Source: CAYOMP01 sp964405075 (GTDB taxonomy: Bacteria > Bacillota > Clostridia > Lachnospirales > Lachnospiraceae). Taken from it: 28,084 nucleotides of DNA. The first letter of the stretch is position 1. Each line of letters starts with the position of its first letter. Below are positions 1 through 6,836 of this stretch, piece after piece. The stretch is taken from contig CAYOMP010000019.1 in NCBI GenBank assembly GCA_964405075.1, positions 1 to 28,084 on the forward strand. Reading direction: 5' to 3'. Position numbers and translations under genes: made by a program. The notes below the pieces were generated by a model that was not told where the DNA came from, searched no databases, and saw only the letters and a list, made by a program, of their open reading frames with translations.

Positions 1-3
1 AAT

Positions 4-49
4 GTCGTAAACGACCGCGCTCGGCGCGAGAATGTGCTTTGCACATTCT
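4..49. repeat. Three consecutive small hairpins
   Basis: Three perfect inverted repeats follow one another almost without a gap. They are GTCGT/ACGAC with a 2-base loop (4-15), CGCGC/GCGCG with a 3-base loop (16-28), and AGAATGTGC/GCACATTCT with a 3-base loop (29-49). The last is followed by a T-rich stretch, so it could end a plus-strand transcript from left of the window. The GC-rich sequence stands out from the AT-rich surroundings. The third hairpin with its CGCGAG prefix resembles the minus-strand hairpin at 9862-9889. The function is unknown. Confidence 0.6.
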
Positions 50-78
50 TTGTTATTAACATTTATGGAGGGGATATT

Positions 79-747
79 ATGAAATTCAAATTACGTGATC
101 CAGGCAGTGCTATCACACATTTTATTGGAATGGTAATGTCAGTCTTTGCCGCTACACCACTATTAATCAAGGCTGCTAACCAACCTGATAAAGTGCATAT
201 TTTTTCACTTAGCATTTTTATAGTAAGTATGATTTTATTATATGCAGCCAGCACTATTTATCATACCTTGGATTTATCCGAGCGTACTAACAAACTTTTG
301 AAAAAAATCGACCATATGATGATTTCAGTACTAATCGCAGGCTCTTATACACCTATTTGCCTTATTGTTTTGGGTGGTAAAACGGGTATGTTTTTATTTA
401 TTCTAATATGGAGTGTTGCTCTCATTGGAATTATAATAAAAGCCTTTTGGGTTAATTGTCCTAAATGGTTTTCATCTGTGCTATATATTGTAATGGGTTG
501 GTTATGTGTTTTGGTATTTACTCCACTGATTAATGCACTCTCAAAAGAAGCGTTTACCTGGTTGTTAGCCGGCGGTATTATTTATACCATTGGTGGGGTT
601 ATATATGCATTAAAGCTTCCTGTTTTCAATTCCAAACACAAAAACTTCGGTTCTCATGAGATATTTCATTTGTTCGTTATGGGCGGTAGCTTTTGCCATT
701 TTGTGTTAATGTATCAGTTTATTGCACAGATGCCACTCATCAAATAA
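79..747 (+). CDS. Hemolysin III family (PAQR/YqfA-type) membrane protein
   Basis: The 222-residue, seven-helix integral membrane protein belongs to the HlyIII/PAQR superfamily. Visible signatures are an early S/T-HxxG region (SAITHFIGM), the helix ending in YAASTIYHTL, the DHMMIS...GSYTP segment near residue 100, and the C-terminal HEIFHLFVMGGSFCHF. The conserved Asp and His residues of these motifs form the metal site in PAQR proteins. The start is placed at the ATG at 79 because GGAGGGG lies five bases before it and the family begins here. An upstream in-frame extension has no ribosome site. Bacterial members are often called hemolysin III, but their physiological role is unclear and a true hemolytic activity should not be assumed. 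The gene appears monocistronic, closed by the hairpin at 861-901. Confidence 0.88.
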   Translation: MKFKLRDPGSAITHFIGMVMSVFAATPLLIKAANQPDKVHIFSLSIFIVSMILLYAASTIYHTLDLSERTNKLLKKIDHMMISVLIAGSYTPICLIVLGGKTGMFLFILIWSVALIGIIIKAFWVNCPKWFSSVLYIVMGWLCVLVFTPLINALSKEAFTWLLAGGIIYTIGGVIYALKLPVFNSKHKNFGSHEIFHLFVMGGSFCHFVLMYQFIAQMPLIK

Positions 748-860
748 ATGCACTGGTTCAATATATTAACAACTATATGATACGTACTTTACAAATTTCA
801 CAAGTTATCATCAAAGTCTTGGAGAATATAGCATACCAATTATTCTCCTTATTGCGACAA

Positions 861-901
861 AAAGAAACCGCATAAGAATTTTCTTATACGGTTTCTTTTT
901 T
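861..901. terminator. Bidirectional intrinsic terminator
   Basis: An 18-base-pair stem (861-878 with 881-898) has a very short loop. It is flanked by a T run on the plus side and an A run on the other, so it can end transcripts from both strands. It sits between the convergent HlyIII (+) and GIY-YIG (-) genes. The single mismatch is C-A in plus-strand RNA but a G-U wobble in minus-strand RNA. The 748-860 stretch before it shows no gene. Confidence 0.85.
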
Positions 902-949
902 CAGTTGCCAAGCATACCACAAAAAAGTCCCGTGGACCTTTTTTAGTCT

Positions 950-1201
950 TTATTCTGCTTTTCCTGTTTTTATTAACTCTTCCTTTGCTTTTCTACTTAA
1001 ATGTTTAATAGCATACTCCCGACTCATAGCCTCTTCTTTGGTTTCAAATTCCTCATAATACACTAATTCGACTGGAGTTCTTGTCTTTGTATATTTAGCA
1101 CCTTTTTTATCGTTATGAGCCTTTATTCTCTTTTCCAAATCATTAGTCCATCCTGTGTACAATGTGTCATCACTGCACCTTACAATATATGTATAATTCA
1201 T
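950..1201 (-). CDS. GIY-YIG domain protein (UPF0213/YhbQ-like)
   Basis: This 83-residue single-domain protein has the GIY-YIG nuclease fold. It starts MNYTYIVRC, which carries the first motif variant (YIV), followed by LYTGWT, the conserved Arg region DLEKRIKAHN, and the Glu in VYYEEF. The length matches the stand-alone UPF0213 family, which is related to UvrC-type nuclease domains. The true in vivo role of the family is not settled, though DNA structure cleavage or repair is the usual suggestion. The ATG at 1201 is preferred over one 33 bases upstream because AGGTGAG lies just before it and family members begin here. The gene ends at the shared terminator at 861-901. Confidence 0.85.
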   Translation of the reverse strand: MNYTYIVRCSDDTLYTGWTNDLEKRIKAHNDKKGAKYTKTRTPVELVYYEEFETKEEAMSREYAIKHLSRKAKEELIKTGKAE

Positions 1202-1255
1202 AGTCTCACCTGTCAAATTAATTAGTTTTCGCATTCAGCTATCGGATAAAGTCAT

Positions 1256-1277
1256 AAAAGGAGAGCCTAAGCTCTCC
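1256..1277 (-). terminator. Probable weak terminator
   Basis: A perfect 7-base-pair stem (GGAGAGC/GCTCTCC) with a 4-base loop is followed on the minus strand by CTTTTATG. It lies about 260 bases downstream of the degenerate M23 gene and just upstream of the GIY-YIG gene, so it could separate the two transcripts. The T tract is short, so efficiency is uncertain. Confidence 0.5.
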
Positions 1278-1458
1278 CTATTCTATCTAAAGCAGTCCGG
1301 TAAATATTGTACATCAGTCATATTCACATTCGAGAAATTTACATAAAAGCTACTAGTGAAAATCCGGCTGCATATTTTTAGATATGTAACCCTTATATTG
1401 CAAACTCTCTATGCAAGTTTACCAGTTTGTCACGACATTTATGCAATCCTCTTTTTGG

Positions 1459-1492
1459 TTCACATTTACATCGTTACTCTCATAAATGTGAA
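1459..1492. repeat. 10-bp inverted repeat downstream of the M23-like gene
   Basis: TTCACATTTA and TAAATGTGAA form a perfect 10-base inverted repeat separated by 14 bases. It lies within the 333-base non-coding gap 1202-1534, where no other gene is visible. It lacks a T tract on the minus strand, so it is not a standard terminator. It may stabilise the mRNA 3' end or be a protein site. Confidence 0.4.
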
Positions 1493-1534
1493 TTGACTTT
1501 ATATCTTAGTATATTCTACATTTTTTAAATAGTG

Positions 1535-2440
1535 CTATTCCAAATAGTTTAATGGGTCTTTACTTTCTGAATCCTTTTCCAACTTAAAATACAAATTACT
1601 GCCTTCAACACTATAATACTTTGTTGGTTCGCTTACTTCACCTATTATATCACCTTTTTCTACTGCTGACCCAATATTTATTTGTAGATTTTGAAGTTGT
1701 CCATAAGTTGCTTTATAATTATTACCTAAATTCATTACAACTGTAGTTCCTGTTTCAGAATCTTCATAGATTTCTTCCACAACACCTTTGGCTGCTGCAC
1801 TTACTAATGAACCTACATCACCTTGGATAATTATTGCCGGATTATATTTATATTGTTCCAATGTGGCAAAATAAACTGTAGAGTCCATATTATAGTTTAA
1901 CAATACATTGCCATCAACAGGCCATAACAATGTAGATTCTTCGTTAAAATCAAGATTTGAAGATATTGCACTTGAAGATGCCTGTGCTAATTCCGGTTCT
2001 TCATTATTACCACTTGATTCGCCATCAGAGTTGCCACTTGTCTCATTATTTTCCCCGTCATTTGCTGCCACTTCTGTAGTATCTTCCGGTTCGGCACTAC
2101 TATCTGCTACTTCTGTATTTTCATCACTTGAAATATCATTCTCGGAGTTTGGATTTTTCGCTTCCTCAATATATTCATCCGTTGCATCCATTACATTATC
2201 CATCCCGAATTCACTATCATATTCCTGGATAAGATTATCTGAAGAATTACTGTTTTCATTTACATCATTCTTAGCAATTTCTGTATTTTCTTTTTCTTCA
2301 TTTAAATCTAATAATTCTTCATCTGTTGTATTATCAATGCTATTTATGGCTATTCCACCTATCCCCAAAACTGCTGCCGCAAATAGAACTGCCATTGTTG
2401 TAGTTGCTTTTTTGCCTAAAGCTACTTTCTTCTTTTTCAT
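1535..2440 (-). CDS. Membrane-anchored protein with degenerate LytM/M23 domain (SpoIIQ-like)
   Basis: The protein has 301 residues. It has a basic N-terminus, then one membrane segment (about residues 13-33), then an acidic Ser/Asn/Glu-rich linker (about 35-165) of low complexity. The C-terminal LytM-fold domain (about 170-300) begins near LLWPVDGNVLLNYN. The fold is recognisable (VEKGDIIGEV, YSVEGSNLYFKLEKD), but the zinc ligands of active M23 enzymes are absent: no HxxxD motif is present, and SNLYF stands where HLHF is expected. This suggests a non-catalytic binding or scaffold protein, as in Bacillus subtilis SpoIIQ, but no sporulation context is visible here. A strong ribosome site (AGGTGA) supports the ATG at 2440. 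A terminator-like hairpin lies directly upstream, which may control expression. Confidence 0.8.
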   Translation of the reverse strand: MKKKKVALGKKATTTMAVLFAAAVLGIGGIAINSIDNTTDEELLDLNEEKENTEIAKNDVNENSNSSDNLIQEYDSEFGMDNVMDATDEYIEEAKNPNSENDISSDENTEVADSSAEPEDTTEVAANDGENNETSGNSDGESSGNNEEPELAQASSSAISSNLDFNEESTLLWPVDGNVLLNYNMDSTVYFATLEQYKYNPAIIIQGDVGSLVSAAAKGVVEEIYEDSETGTTVVMNLGNNYKATYGQLQNLQINIGSAVEKGDIIGEVSEPTKYYSVEGSNLYFKLEKDSESKDPLNYLE

Positions 2441-2456
2441 TAAATAATCACCTCAT

Positions 2457-2494
2457 AAAAAATTGATACAGACATTCAAAATGTCTGTATCAAT
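2457..2494 (-). terminator. Terminator-like hairpin just before the M23-like gene's RBS
   Basis: A perfect 14-base-pair stem (2462-2475 with 2481-2494) with a 5-base loop is followed on the minus strand by a run of six Ts (one in the stem). The ribosome site and ATG of the M23-like gene come immediately after. Only about 16 bases separate the T run from the start codon, too few for a promoter. It is either an attenuator in that gene's leader or the terminator of uxaA with read-through. Confidence 0.7.
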
Positions 2495-2582
2495 ATTTTT
2501 ACCTAATTATTTAATTTATATACTGATTGAAGGAATAAATAAATTAAAGTTTGTTGGGTAAATTTTTTGTGATATTAATAAG

Positions 2583-2704
2583 GAATTTTCATTTCCAATA
2601 CAGACACGCTTGCGCTTGATACATACGTAGCAGTACTAAATTCGCACAAGTGCTTATTAAGTACTGACGTATGTATGACAGTCTGTTATGGAATATGAAA
2701 ATTC
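2583..2704. repeat. Long hairpin element 1 (MITE-like or structured RNA)
   Basis: A 122-base imperfect inverted repeat. Its outer arms are GAATTTTCAT (2583-2592) and ATGAAAATTC (2695-2704), with further pairing CAGAC/GTCTG. The inner arms ATACATACGT (2619-2628) and ACGTATGTAT (2667-2676) are perfect, and a GCAC-AA-GTGC apex sits at 2644-2653. An unpaired 5' bulge holds ACACGCTTGCGCTT (2604-2617), which recurs in element 2. No ORF is carried. Confidence 0.7.
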
Positions 2705-2770
2705 TATTTTAGTATGCACAAAAATATTTAGAATGAATATGGAGATGGTAAGCAGGGAATATATTAAAAA

Positions 2771-3015
2771 AGACTTTTCTTTTCTAACATAGGCACAACA
2801 ACATATAATATTATCATTAATTTAAAAGAATCAGAATCAATGTGATGAAGAACTATGCGAGCTACTCGTTACTTGATTCTTGCAAACTTAAGTGTAGCAA
2901 GAATCTTAGTAACGTGAGTAAGCGAGATTAAGCGCAAGCGTGTTCTGAATGCATTATTCTGATTCGACTTAAATTAATTCCACAATAACAAGTGTGTGTT
3001 GGAAATGAAAATTCT
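2771..3015. repeat. Long hairpin element 2, related to element 1 (opposite orientation)
   Basis: A 245-base imperfect inverted repeat. The right end, read on the minus strand, begins GAATTTTCATTTCCAA as element 1 does on the plus strand, and the left end is a diverged version of it. Middle arms pair around GAATCAGAAT (2829-2838) and ATTCTGATTC (2956-2965). The core arms GATTCTTGC and GCAAGAATC pair around 2876-2905. ACACGCTTGCGCTT occurs on the minus strand at 2930-2943, again between the outer and inner stems. It ends 22 bases from the uxaA stop codon. Confidence 0.7.
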
Positions 3016-3036
3016 ATTTATTCAAAAACCCTAATC

Positions 3037-4521
3037 TTATAATGTTACACCTTGTTTAAAAATAGCCATATCGTGGAATCCAGCTTCTTCGGCTTTTACT
3101 TTCTTACCAGAAGCTACTTCTAATACATAATCAAATAATTCTTTACCCATCTGTTCCAAATCTTTATCTTCTACTAACTGACCGGCATTGAAATCAATCC
3201 AATTAGATTTCTTTCCTGCAAGTTTTGAATTACTAGAAATTTTTACTGTAGGAACTGGTGATGCAAATGGTGTTCCTCTACCTGTTGTAAAGAGAACGAT
3301 ATGGGCTCCTGATGCAGCCAATGCTGTAGAAGCTACCAAATCATTTCCAGGTGCACTTAAAAGATTAAGACCTTTTGTGCTAACTGGTTCTGCATATTCT
3401 AACACACCTCTAACTAATGCATTACCAGATTTTTGAGTACATCCCAGTGATTTATCTTCTAATGTAGTGATACCACCATCTTTATTCCCTGGTGATGGAT
3501 TTTCATATATTTCCTGACCATTTTTAATGAAATAGTTTTTAAAATCATTAATAAGAGACACTGTCTTATTGAATAATTCTTCATTTTCACAACGGTTCAT
3601 TAATAATGTTTCAGCACCAAACATTTCTGGTACTTCTGTAAGGATAGTTGTTCCACCCTTAGCTACTAAAATATCAGAAAATGCGCCAACTGTTGGGTTA
3701 GCTGTGATACCAGATAATCCATCAGAACCACCACATTTCATACCAATGATAAGTTCTTTTGCATTAATCTTTTCTCTTTTGAAATTAGCTGCATAGCTCA
3801 TTAATTCTTCCATGATTTCAGCAGCAACTTCCTGCTCATCTTCTACATCCTGAACCTGTAAGAATTTAACTCTGTCTGGGTTAACTTCACCGATATAGTC
3901 TTTTAATACTTCAATACGGCTATTTTCACAACCAAGACCTAATACTAATACAGCACCAGCATTTGGATGATTAATTAAATCAGCTAATACTTTTCTTGTA
4001 TTTTCCTGATCTTCTGTAGTCTGCGAACAACCATATGGATGTGGGAATGCTACTACTTCTTCTACTCCTTCTGGTTTAGACATTCTGGCAGTTGCTTCAA
4101 TAGCACGAGCAATTGAATTAACACAACCTACTGTTGGTATAATCCATACTTCATTACGAACACCAACCTTGCCATTTTCTCTCATATAGCCTTCAAAATA
4201 TGCTGCTTCTTCATCTTTTTCTACATCAATACCTGTTGGTTCATATGTGTATTCTAACAATTCACCGAGAGCTGTTTTTAAGTTGTGTGTATGTATCCAT
4301 CCACCAACTTCTACATCTGCCTGAGCATATCCGATTCTAAAACCATATTTGATTACATCATCACCTTTTTTAACTGGTTTGATAGCAAACTTGTGTCCCT
4401 GTGGAATATCTTCAATAGTTGTAACATTAGTTCCTGCTACGTCTACTGTTGTTCCTTTTGCAATTGGTTTTAATGCAACAGCAACATTATCATTACTATT
4501 AATCTTAATAATATCCTGCAT
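3037..4521 (-). CDS. uxaA: Altronate dehydratase
   Basis: The 494-residue cytoplasmic enzyme converts D-altronate to KDG, the last step of the galacturonate arm. An N-terminal SAF domain (about residues 1-90, ending near GWIHTHNLKTAL) is fused to the C-terminal UxaA domain. That domain shows GYMRENGKVGVRNEVWIIP, HPYGCSQTTEDQENT, LGLGCENS, GMKCGGSDGLSGITANP and APGNDLVASTA, with several conserved Cys residues expected to bind the metal cofactor. Its length equals that of single-chain UxaA proteins. GGAGGAAATT before the ATG at 4521 fixes the start. It lies downstream of uxaB on the same strand across a 196-base gap with an mRNA hairpin. It is probably co-transcribed from the promoter at 6376-6404. 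Confidence 0.95.
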   Translation of the reverse strand: MQDIIKINSNDNVAVALKPIAKGTTVDVAGTNVTTIEDIPQGHKFAIKPVKKGDDVIKYGFRIGYAQADVEVGGWIHTHNLKTALGELLEYTYEPTGIDVEKDEEAAYFEGYMRENGKVGVRNEVWIIPTVGCVNSIARAIEATARMSKPEGVEEVVAFPHPYGCSQTTEDQENTRKVLADLINHPNAGAVLVLGLGCENSRIEVLKDYIGEVNPDRVKFLQVQDVEDEQEVAAEIMEELMSYAANFKREKINAKELIIGMKCGGSDGLSGITANPTVGAFSDILVAKGGTTILTEVPEMFGAETLLMNRCENEELFNKTVSLINDFKNYFIKNGQEIYENPSPGNKDGGITTLEDKSLGCTQKSGNALVRGVLEYAEPVSTKGLNLLSAPGNDLVASTALAASGAHIVLFTTGRGTPFASPVPTVKISSNSKLAGKKSNWIDFNAGQLVEDKDLEQMGKELFDYVLEVASGKKVKAEEAGFHDMAIFKQGVTL

Positions 4522-4592
4522 AATTTCCTCCGTATTAATACATTATTGTGAATAATTTTATTTCAAGACTTCCTTATGAGTCTTATATACCA

Positions 4593-4652
4593 GAAAAGAA
4601 AATGCAATCAAATACTGCGATTAGTCACATATTTCAATTACATTTTCTCTTC
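4593..4652 (-). promoter_or_regulatory. Intercistronic mRNA hairpin between uxaB and uxaA
   Basis: Arms 4593-4608 and 4637-4652 pair over 16 positions. Two positions mismatch if read as plus-strand RNA, but both become G-U wobbles in minus-strand RNA, so the stem is continuous in the uxaBA transcript. No T run follows, which argues against a terminator and for an mRNA processing or stability element that could set the uxaB:uxaA ratio. Confidence 0.5.
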
Positions 4653-4717
4653 CAGTTATCATAATACAATAGCCCTTATATCTTAAATCAGCTTCAATAC
4701 CAGCCAATAAGATTATA

Positions 4718-6211
4718 TTATTTTACTAAATCTTCAACTACTGCTCTCATACCTCTAGTTCTGATATCAGCGATATAAGCAGCGATAGCATCTACTAAAC
4801 CATCAACCTTAGATAAGTCTTCTCCTCCGAAGAATTTAGTATTGCTAAGGTATGCTTTTGCAAATTCTTCTGGTGATTTTGCAGAGTTTTCTTTGAAGAA
4901 ATCTAATACAAACTGATCATCTCTGATGTTATATTTTTCACCATTTCTATCACCAACAAGACATCTTCCACCATTAACTTCTCCTTCTTCCTGAGTAGAG
5001 TAGAAGCTCATTAAAGCTGCCATAGAGAATGTTAAATATTTTGGTAATTTATTGAATTTCTTAACATATCCTAAGAATGAAGGCATACAGCGTGCTTCCC
5101 ATTTAGATACTGAGTTAAGTGAAATATCTAATAACTGATGTCTAATGAATGGATTCTGGAATCTTTCAACTACAGCATTAGCAAATTCTTTACAATCTTC
5201 TTCTGATAATGATAATGTAGGAATAACTTCATCGAATAATGTTTCTTCCATATATTTACGGATAACAGCATCATCCATAGATTCTTTAACAATATCTTTA
5301 CCTGCAAGGTATGCAGCAAGAACGAATGAAGTATGAGAACCATTAAGGATTCTTACCTTTCTTTCTTTGTATGGATGATGATCCTTAGTAAATACAACAT
5401 TAAGTCCTGCTTCTTCAAATGGAAGTTCTTTTCTTAACTGATCAAGTTCAAGGTTAGAATCACTTTCTACAACCCATAAACCAAATGTTTCAGCTGTAAC
5501 GATTAACTCATCTTTGTAACCGAACTCTTTACATAATTCTTCTGCTTCATCTCTTGGGTATCCTGGAACGATTCTATCTACTAATGTTGGACAGAATGAA
5601 CAAGCTGTATCTACCCAGTTCTTGAATTCTTCACCTAAGCCCCAAAGTTCGATGAACTGCATAATACATTTCTTTAATTCAATACCATTGTCAGCGATAA
5701 GTTCACATGGAATAATAATTAAACCTTTATCTGCTGCTCCGTTATATTTTTCAAATCTCTTATGTAAAAGTTTTGTTAATTTACCTGGATATGTGTTAGG
5801 TGGACATAAATCATATTTGTCATTTTCGTCAAATACGATACCAGCCTCTGTAGTATTAGAAACAACGAATCTTAAAGTTTCACAACATCCATATTCCATA
5901 AATTTCTCGTAATCTTCTTTTGCAGCTACTGCATCTACTACAGATGTAATCTGACGAGTAACCTTCTTAGGCTGTCCATTTTCAAAACCTCTTAACTGAA
6001 GAGTGTACTGGCATTCCTGATTATGAAATCTTTCTAATGAACCAAATTCGATTGGTTTAACAATAACAATACCACCGTTAAAATCTGTCTTTTCATTAGT
6101 CACATCAAAAATGTAATCTACGAAAGCTCTTAAGAAGTTTCCTTCACCAAACTGGAGAACTTTAACTGGTCTGTCTACAGCGTTTGTAATCTTTTTACTA
6201 ATTAATTCCAT
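4718..6211 (-). CDS. uxaB: Tagaturonate reductase (mannitol dehydrogenase family)
   Basis: The 497-residue NAD-dependent enzyme reduces D-tagaturonate to D-altronate in the cytoplasm. The N-terminal Rossmann part shows VLQFGEGNFLRAFVDYIF (about residues 18-35), and the middle shows IIPCELIADNG and VDRIVPGYPRDEAEE. The C-terminal part carries KVRILNGSHTS (about residue 290), where Lys, Asn and His have the K-x4-N-x2-H spacing of the catalytic residues in mannitol dehydrogenase-type enzymes. Neighbouring uxaA and divergent uxaC favour tagaturonate over fructuronate or mannitol as substrate. A GAGGTGA ribosome site precedes the ATG at 6211. It is the first gene of the minus-strand operon, reading from the control region shared with the LacI-family gene. 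Confidence 0.93.
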   Translation of the reverse strand: MELISKKITNAVDRPVKVLQFGEGNFLRAFVDYIFDVTNEKTDFNGGIVIVKPIEFGSLERFHNQECQYTLQLRGFENGQPKKVTRQITSVVDAVAAKEDYEKFMEYGCCETLRFVVSNTTEAGIVFDENDKYDLCPPNTYPGKLTKLLHKRFEKYNGAADKGLIIIPCELIADNGIELKKCIMQFIELWGLGEEFKNWVDTACSFCPTLVDRIVPGYPRDEAEELCKEFGYKDELIVTAETFGLWVVESDSNLELDQLRKELPFEEAGLNVVFTKDHHPYKERKVRILNGSHTSFVLAAYLAGKDIVKESMDDAVIRKYMEETLFDEVIPTLSLSEEDCKEFANAVVERFQNPFIRHQLLDISLNSVSKWEARCMPSFLGYVKKFNKLPKYLTFSMAALMSFYSTQEEGEVNGGRCLVGDRNGEKYNIRDDQFVLDFFKENSAKSPEEFAKAYLSNTKFFGGEDLSKVDGLVDAIAAYIADIRTRGMRAVVEDLVK

Positions 6212-6354
6212 TTCTTCACCTCATAATAATGTCAAAGCAATTATTCCTTTTGCCCTGCTATTTATTATAACCAAAAAGGCTCTTTATATCGTAACTTTTT
6301 GGTTAAATTCATTTGTTTCATATCTAGGTATTTGCAAAACAATTTGTATCTCTT

Positions 6355-6370
6355 TTGTAAATACTTACAT
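6355..6370. promoter_or_regulatory. Palindromic operator O1 at the uxaB start point
   Basis: TTGTAAATACTTACAT is a near-perfect palindrome. Its reverse complement differs from the second copy at 6570-6585 by one base. It covers the predicted start of the minus-strand uxaB transcript (about 6369), where a bound repressor would block initiation. The likely binder is the LacI-family protein encoded next door; this is an inference from position. Confidence 0.65.
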
Positions 6371-6375
6371 TGATA

Positions 6376-6404
6376 ATTGTACATCTCTTTATCATTTAAG
6401 TCAA
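6376..6404 (-). promoter_or_regulatory. uxaBA promoter
   Basis: On the minus strand, TTGACT (6404-6399) and TACAAT (6381-6376) are separated by exactly 17 bases, a good sigma-A match. The predicted transcript starts near 6369, giving a leader of about 160 bases before uxaB. Confidence 0.7.
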
Positions 6405-6527
6405 TATGTAAAATATTTCTTTTATCATTTTAATTTCCCATTATAGACGTGCTGTTTATTTTATGTTTTCGCATTTTTTCGAATCCCTTGGTATTTGGTG
6501 TTTTTTTTAAATATTTACTTTGTATGC

Positions 6528-6556
6528 TTGAATTTTTAAAGGTACCATTGTATAAT
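6528..6556 (+). promoter_or_regulatory. Promoter of the LacI-family regulator and uxaC
   Basis: TTGAAT (6528-6533) and a perfect TATAAT (6551-6556) are 17 bases apart on the plus strand. Transcription should start near 6563, about seven bases before operator O2, leaving an unusually long leader of about 270 bases before the regulator's ATG. Confidence 0.75.
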
Positions 6557-6569
6557 TAATTTATGTTGT

Positions 6570-6585
6570 TTGTAAGTATTTACAA
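6570..6585. promoter_or_regulatory. Palindromic operator O2 at the regulator-uxaC start point
   Basis: TTGTAAGTATTTACAA is the inverted counterpart of O1 (15 of 16 bases identical on the opposite strand). It lies just downstream of the predicted start point. The two operators are 215 bases apart centre to centre, so a repressor bridging them by DNA looping is possible. Confidence 0.65.
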
Positions 6586-6612
6586 CTTTTCTTGCAAACG
6601 CTTAGTTTTATC

Positions 6613-6779
6613 AATAAGCTTTGTGTAAAATTTACTATTGCTTTTTAGGAAAATGCTTTTTTCCTTACAGGATGTTGTTTCACAAGCTTATTATTTTACG
6701 AATTAGAACAGTAGAATGCAAATTTGCACTTATACTAGTTCGGCATGTAAGACTTATAATCGAGTCTTAAAATTTTTTT
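6613..6779 (+). promoter_or_regulatory. Structured 5' leader of the regulator-uxaC mRNA
   Basis: The leader contains a long-range 12-base-pair stem (6613-6625 with 6681-6692, one bulged base). This stem encloses a smaller AGGAAAA/TTTTCCT hairpin (6647-6665). Further on, TAAGACT/AGTCTTA (6748-6754 with 6763-6769) is followed by AAAA and seven Ts, which is terminator-like. The arrangement resembles a conditional leader or attenuator. I recognise no known riboswitch class. Confidence 0.45.
6717..6728. promoter_or_regulatory. 12-bp perfect palindrome, possible extra operator
   Basis: TGCAAATTTGCA is an exact 12-base palindrome in the regulator's leader, about 108 bases before its ATG. It could be a binding site for the regulator or another repressor. 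It is short and in AT-rich DNA, so chance is possible. Confidence 0.3.
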
Positions 6780-6836
6780 CGGTAATTTTATTTTTTGTAG
6801 CAAAAGTATAAACTATTTTGTAAAAGGGAAGTTAAA

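Noticed and set aside
1908..2447. Long Ser-rich open frame on the plus strand opposite the M23-like gene
   Set aside because: It is the antisense of the acidic Ser/Glu-rich linker, has no ribosome site, and its composition mirrors the opposite strand.
2583..3015. CRISPR array
   Set aside because: The elements are inverted hairpins with no regular repeat-spacer pattern; no cas genes are present.
6592..6606. Possible CcpA cre site (GCAAACGCTT core)
   Set aside because: It matches only part of the cre consensus and fails at both ends; not strong enough to list.
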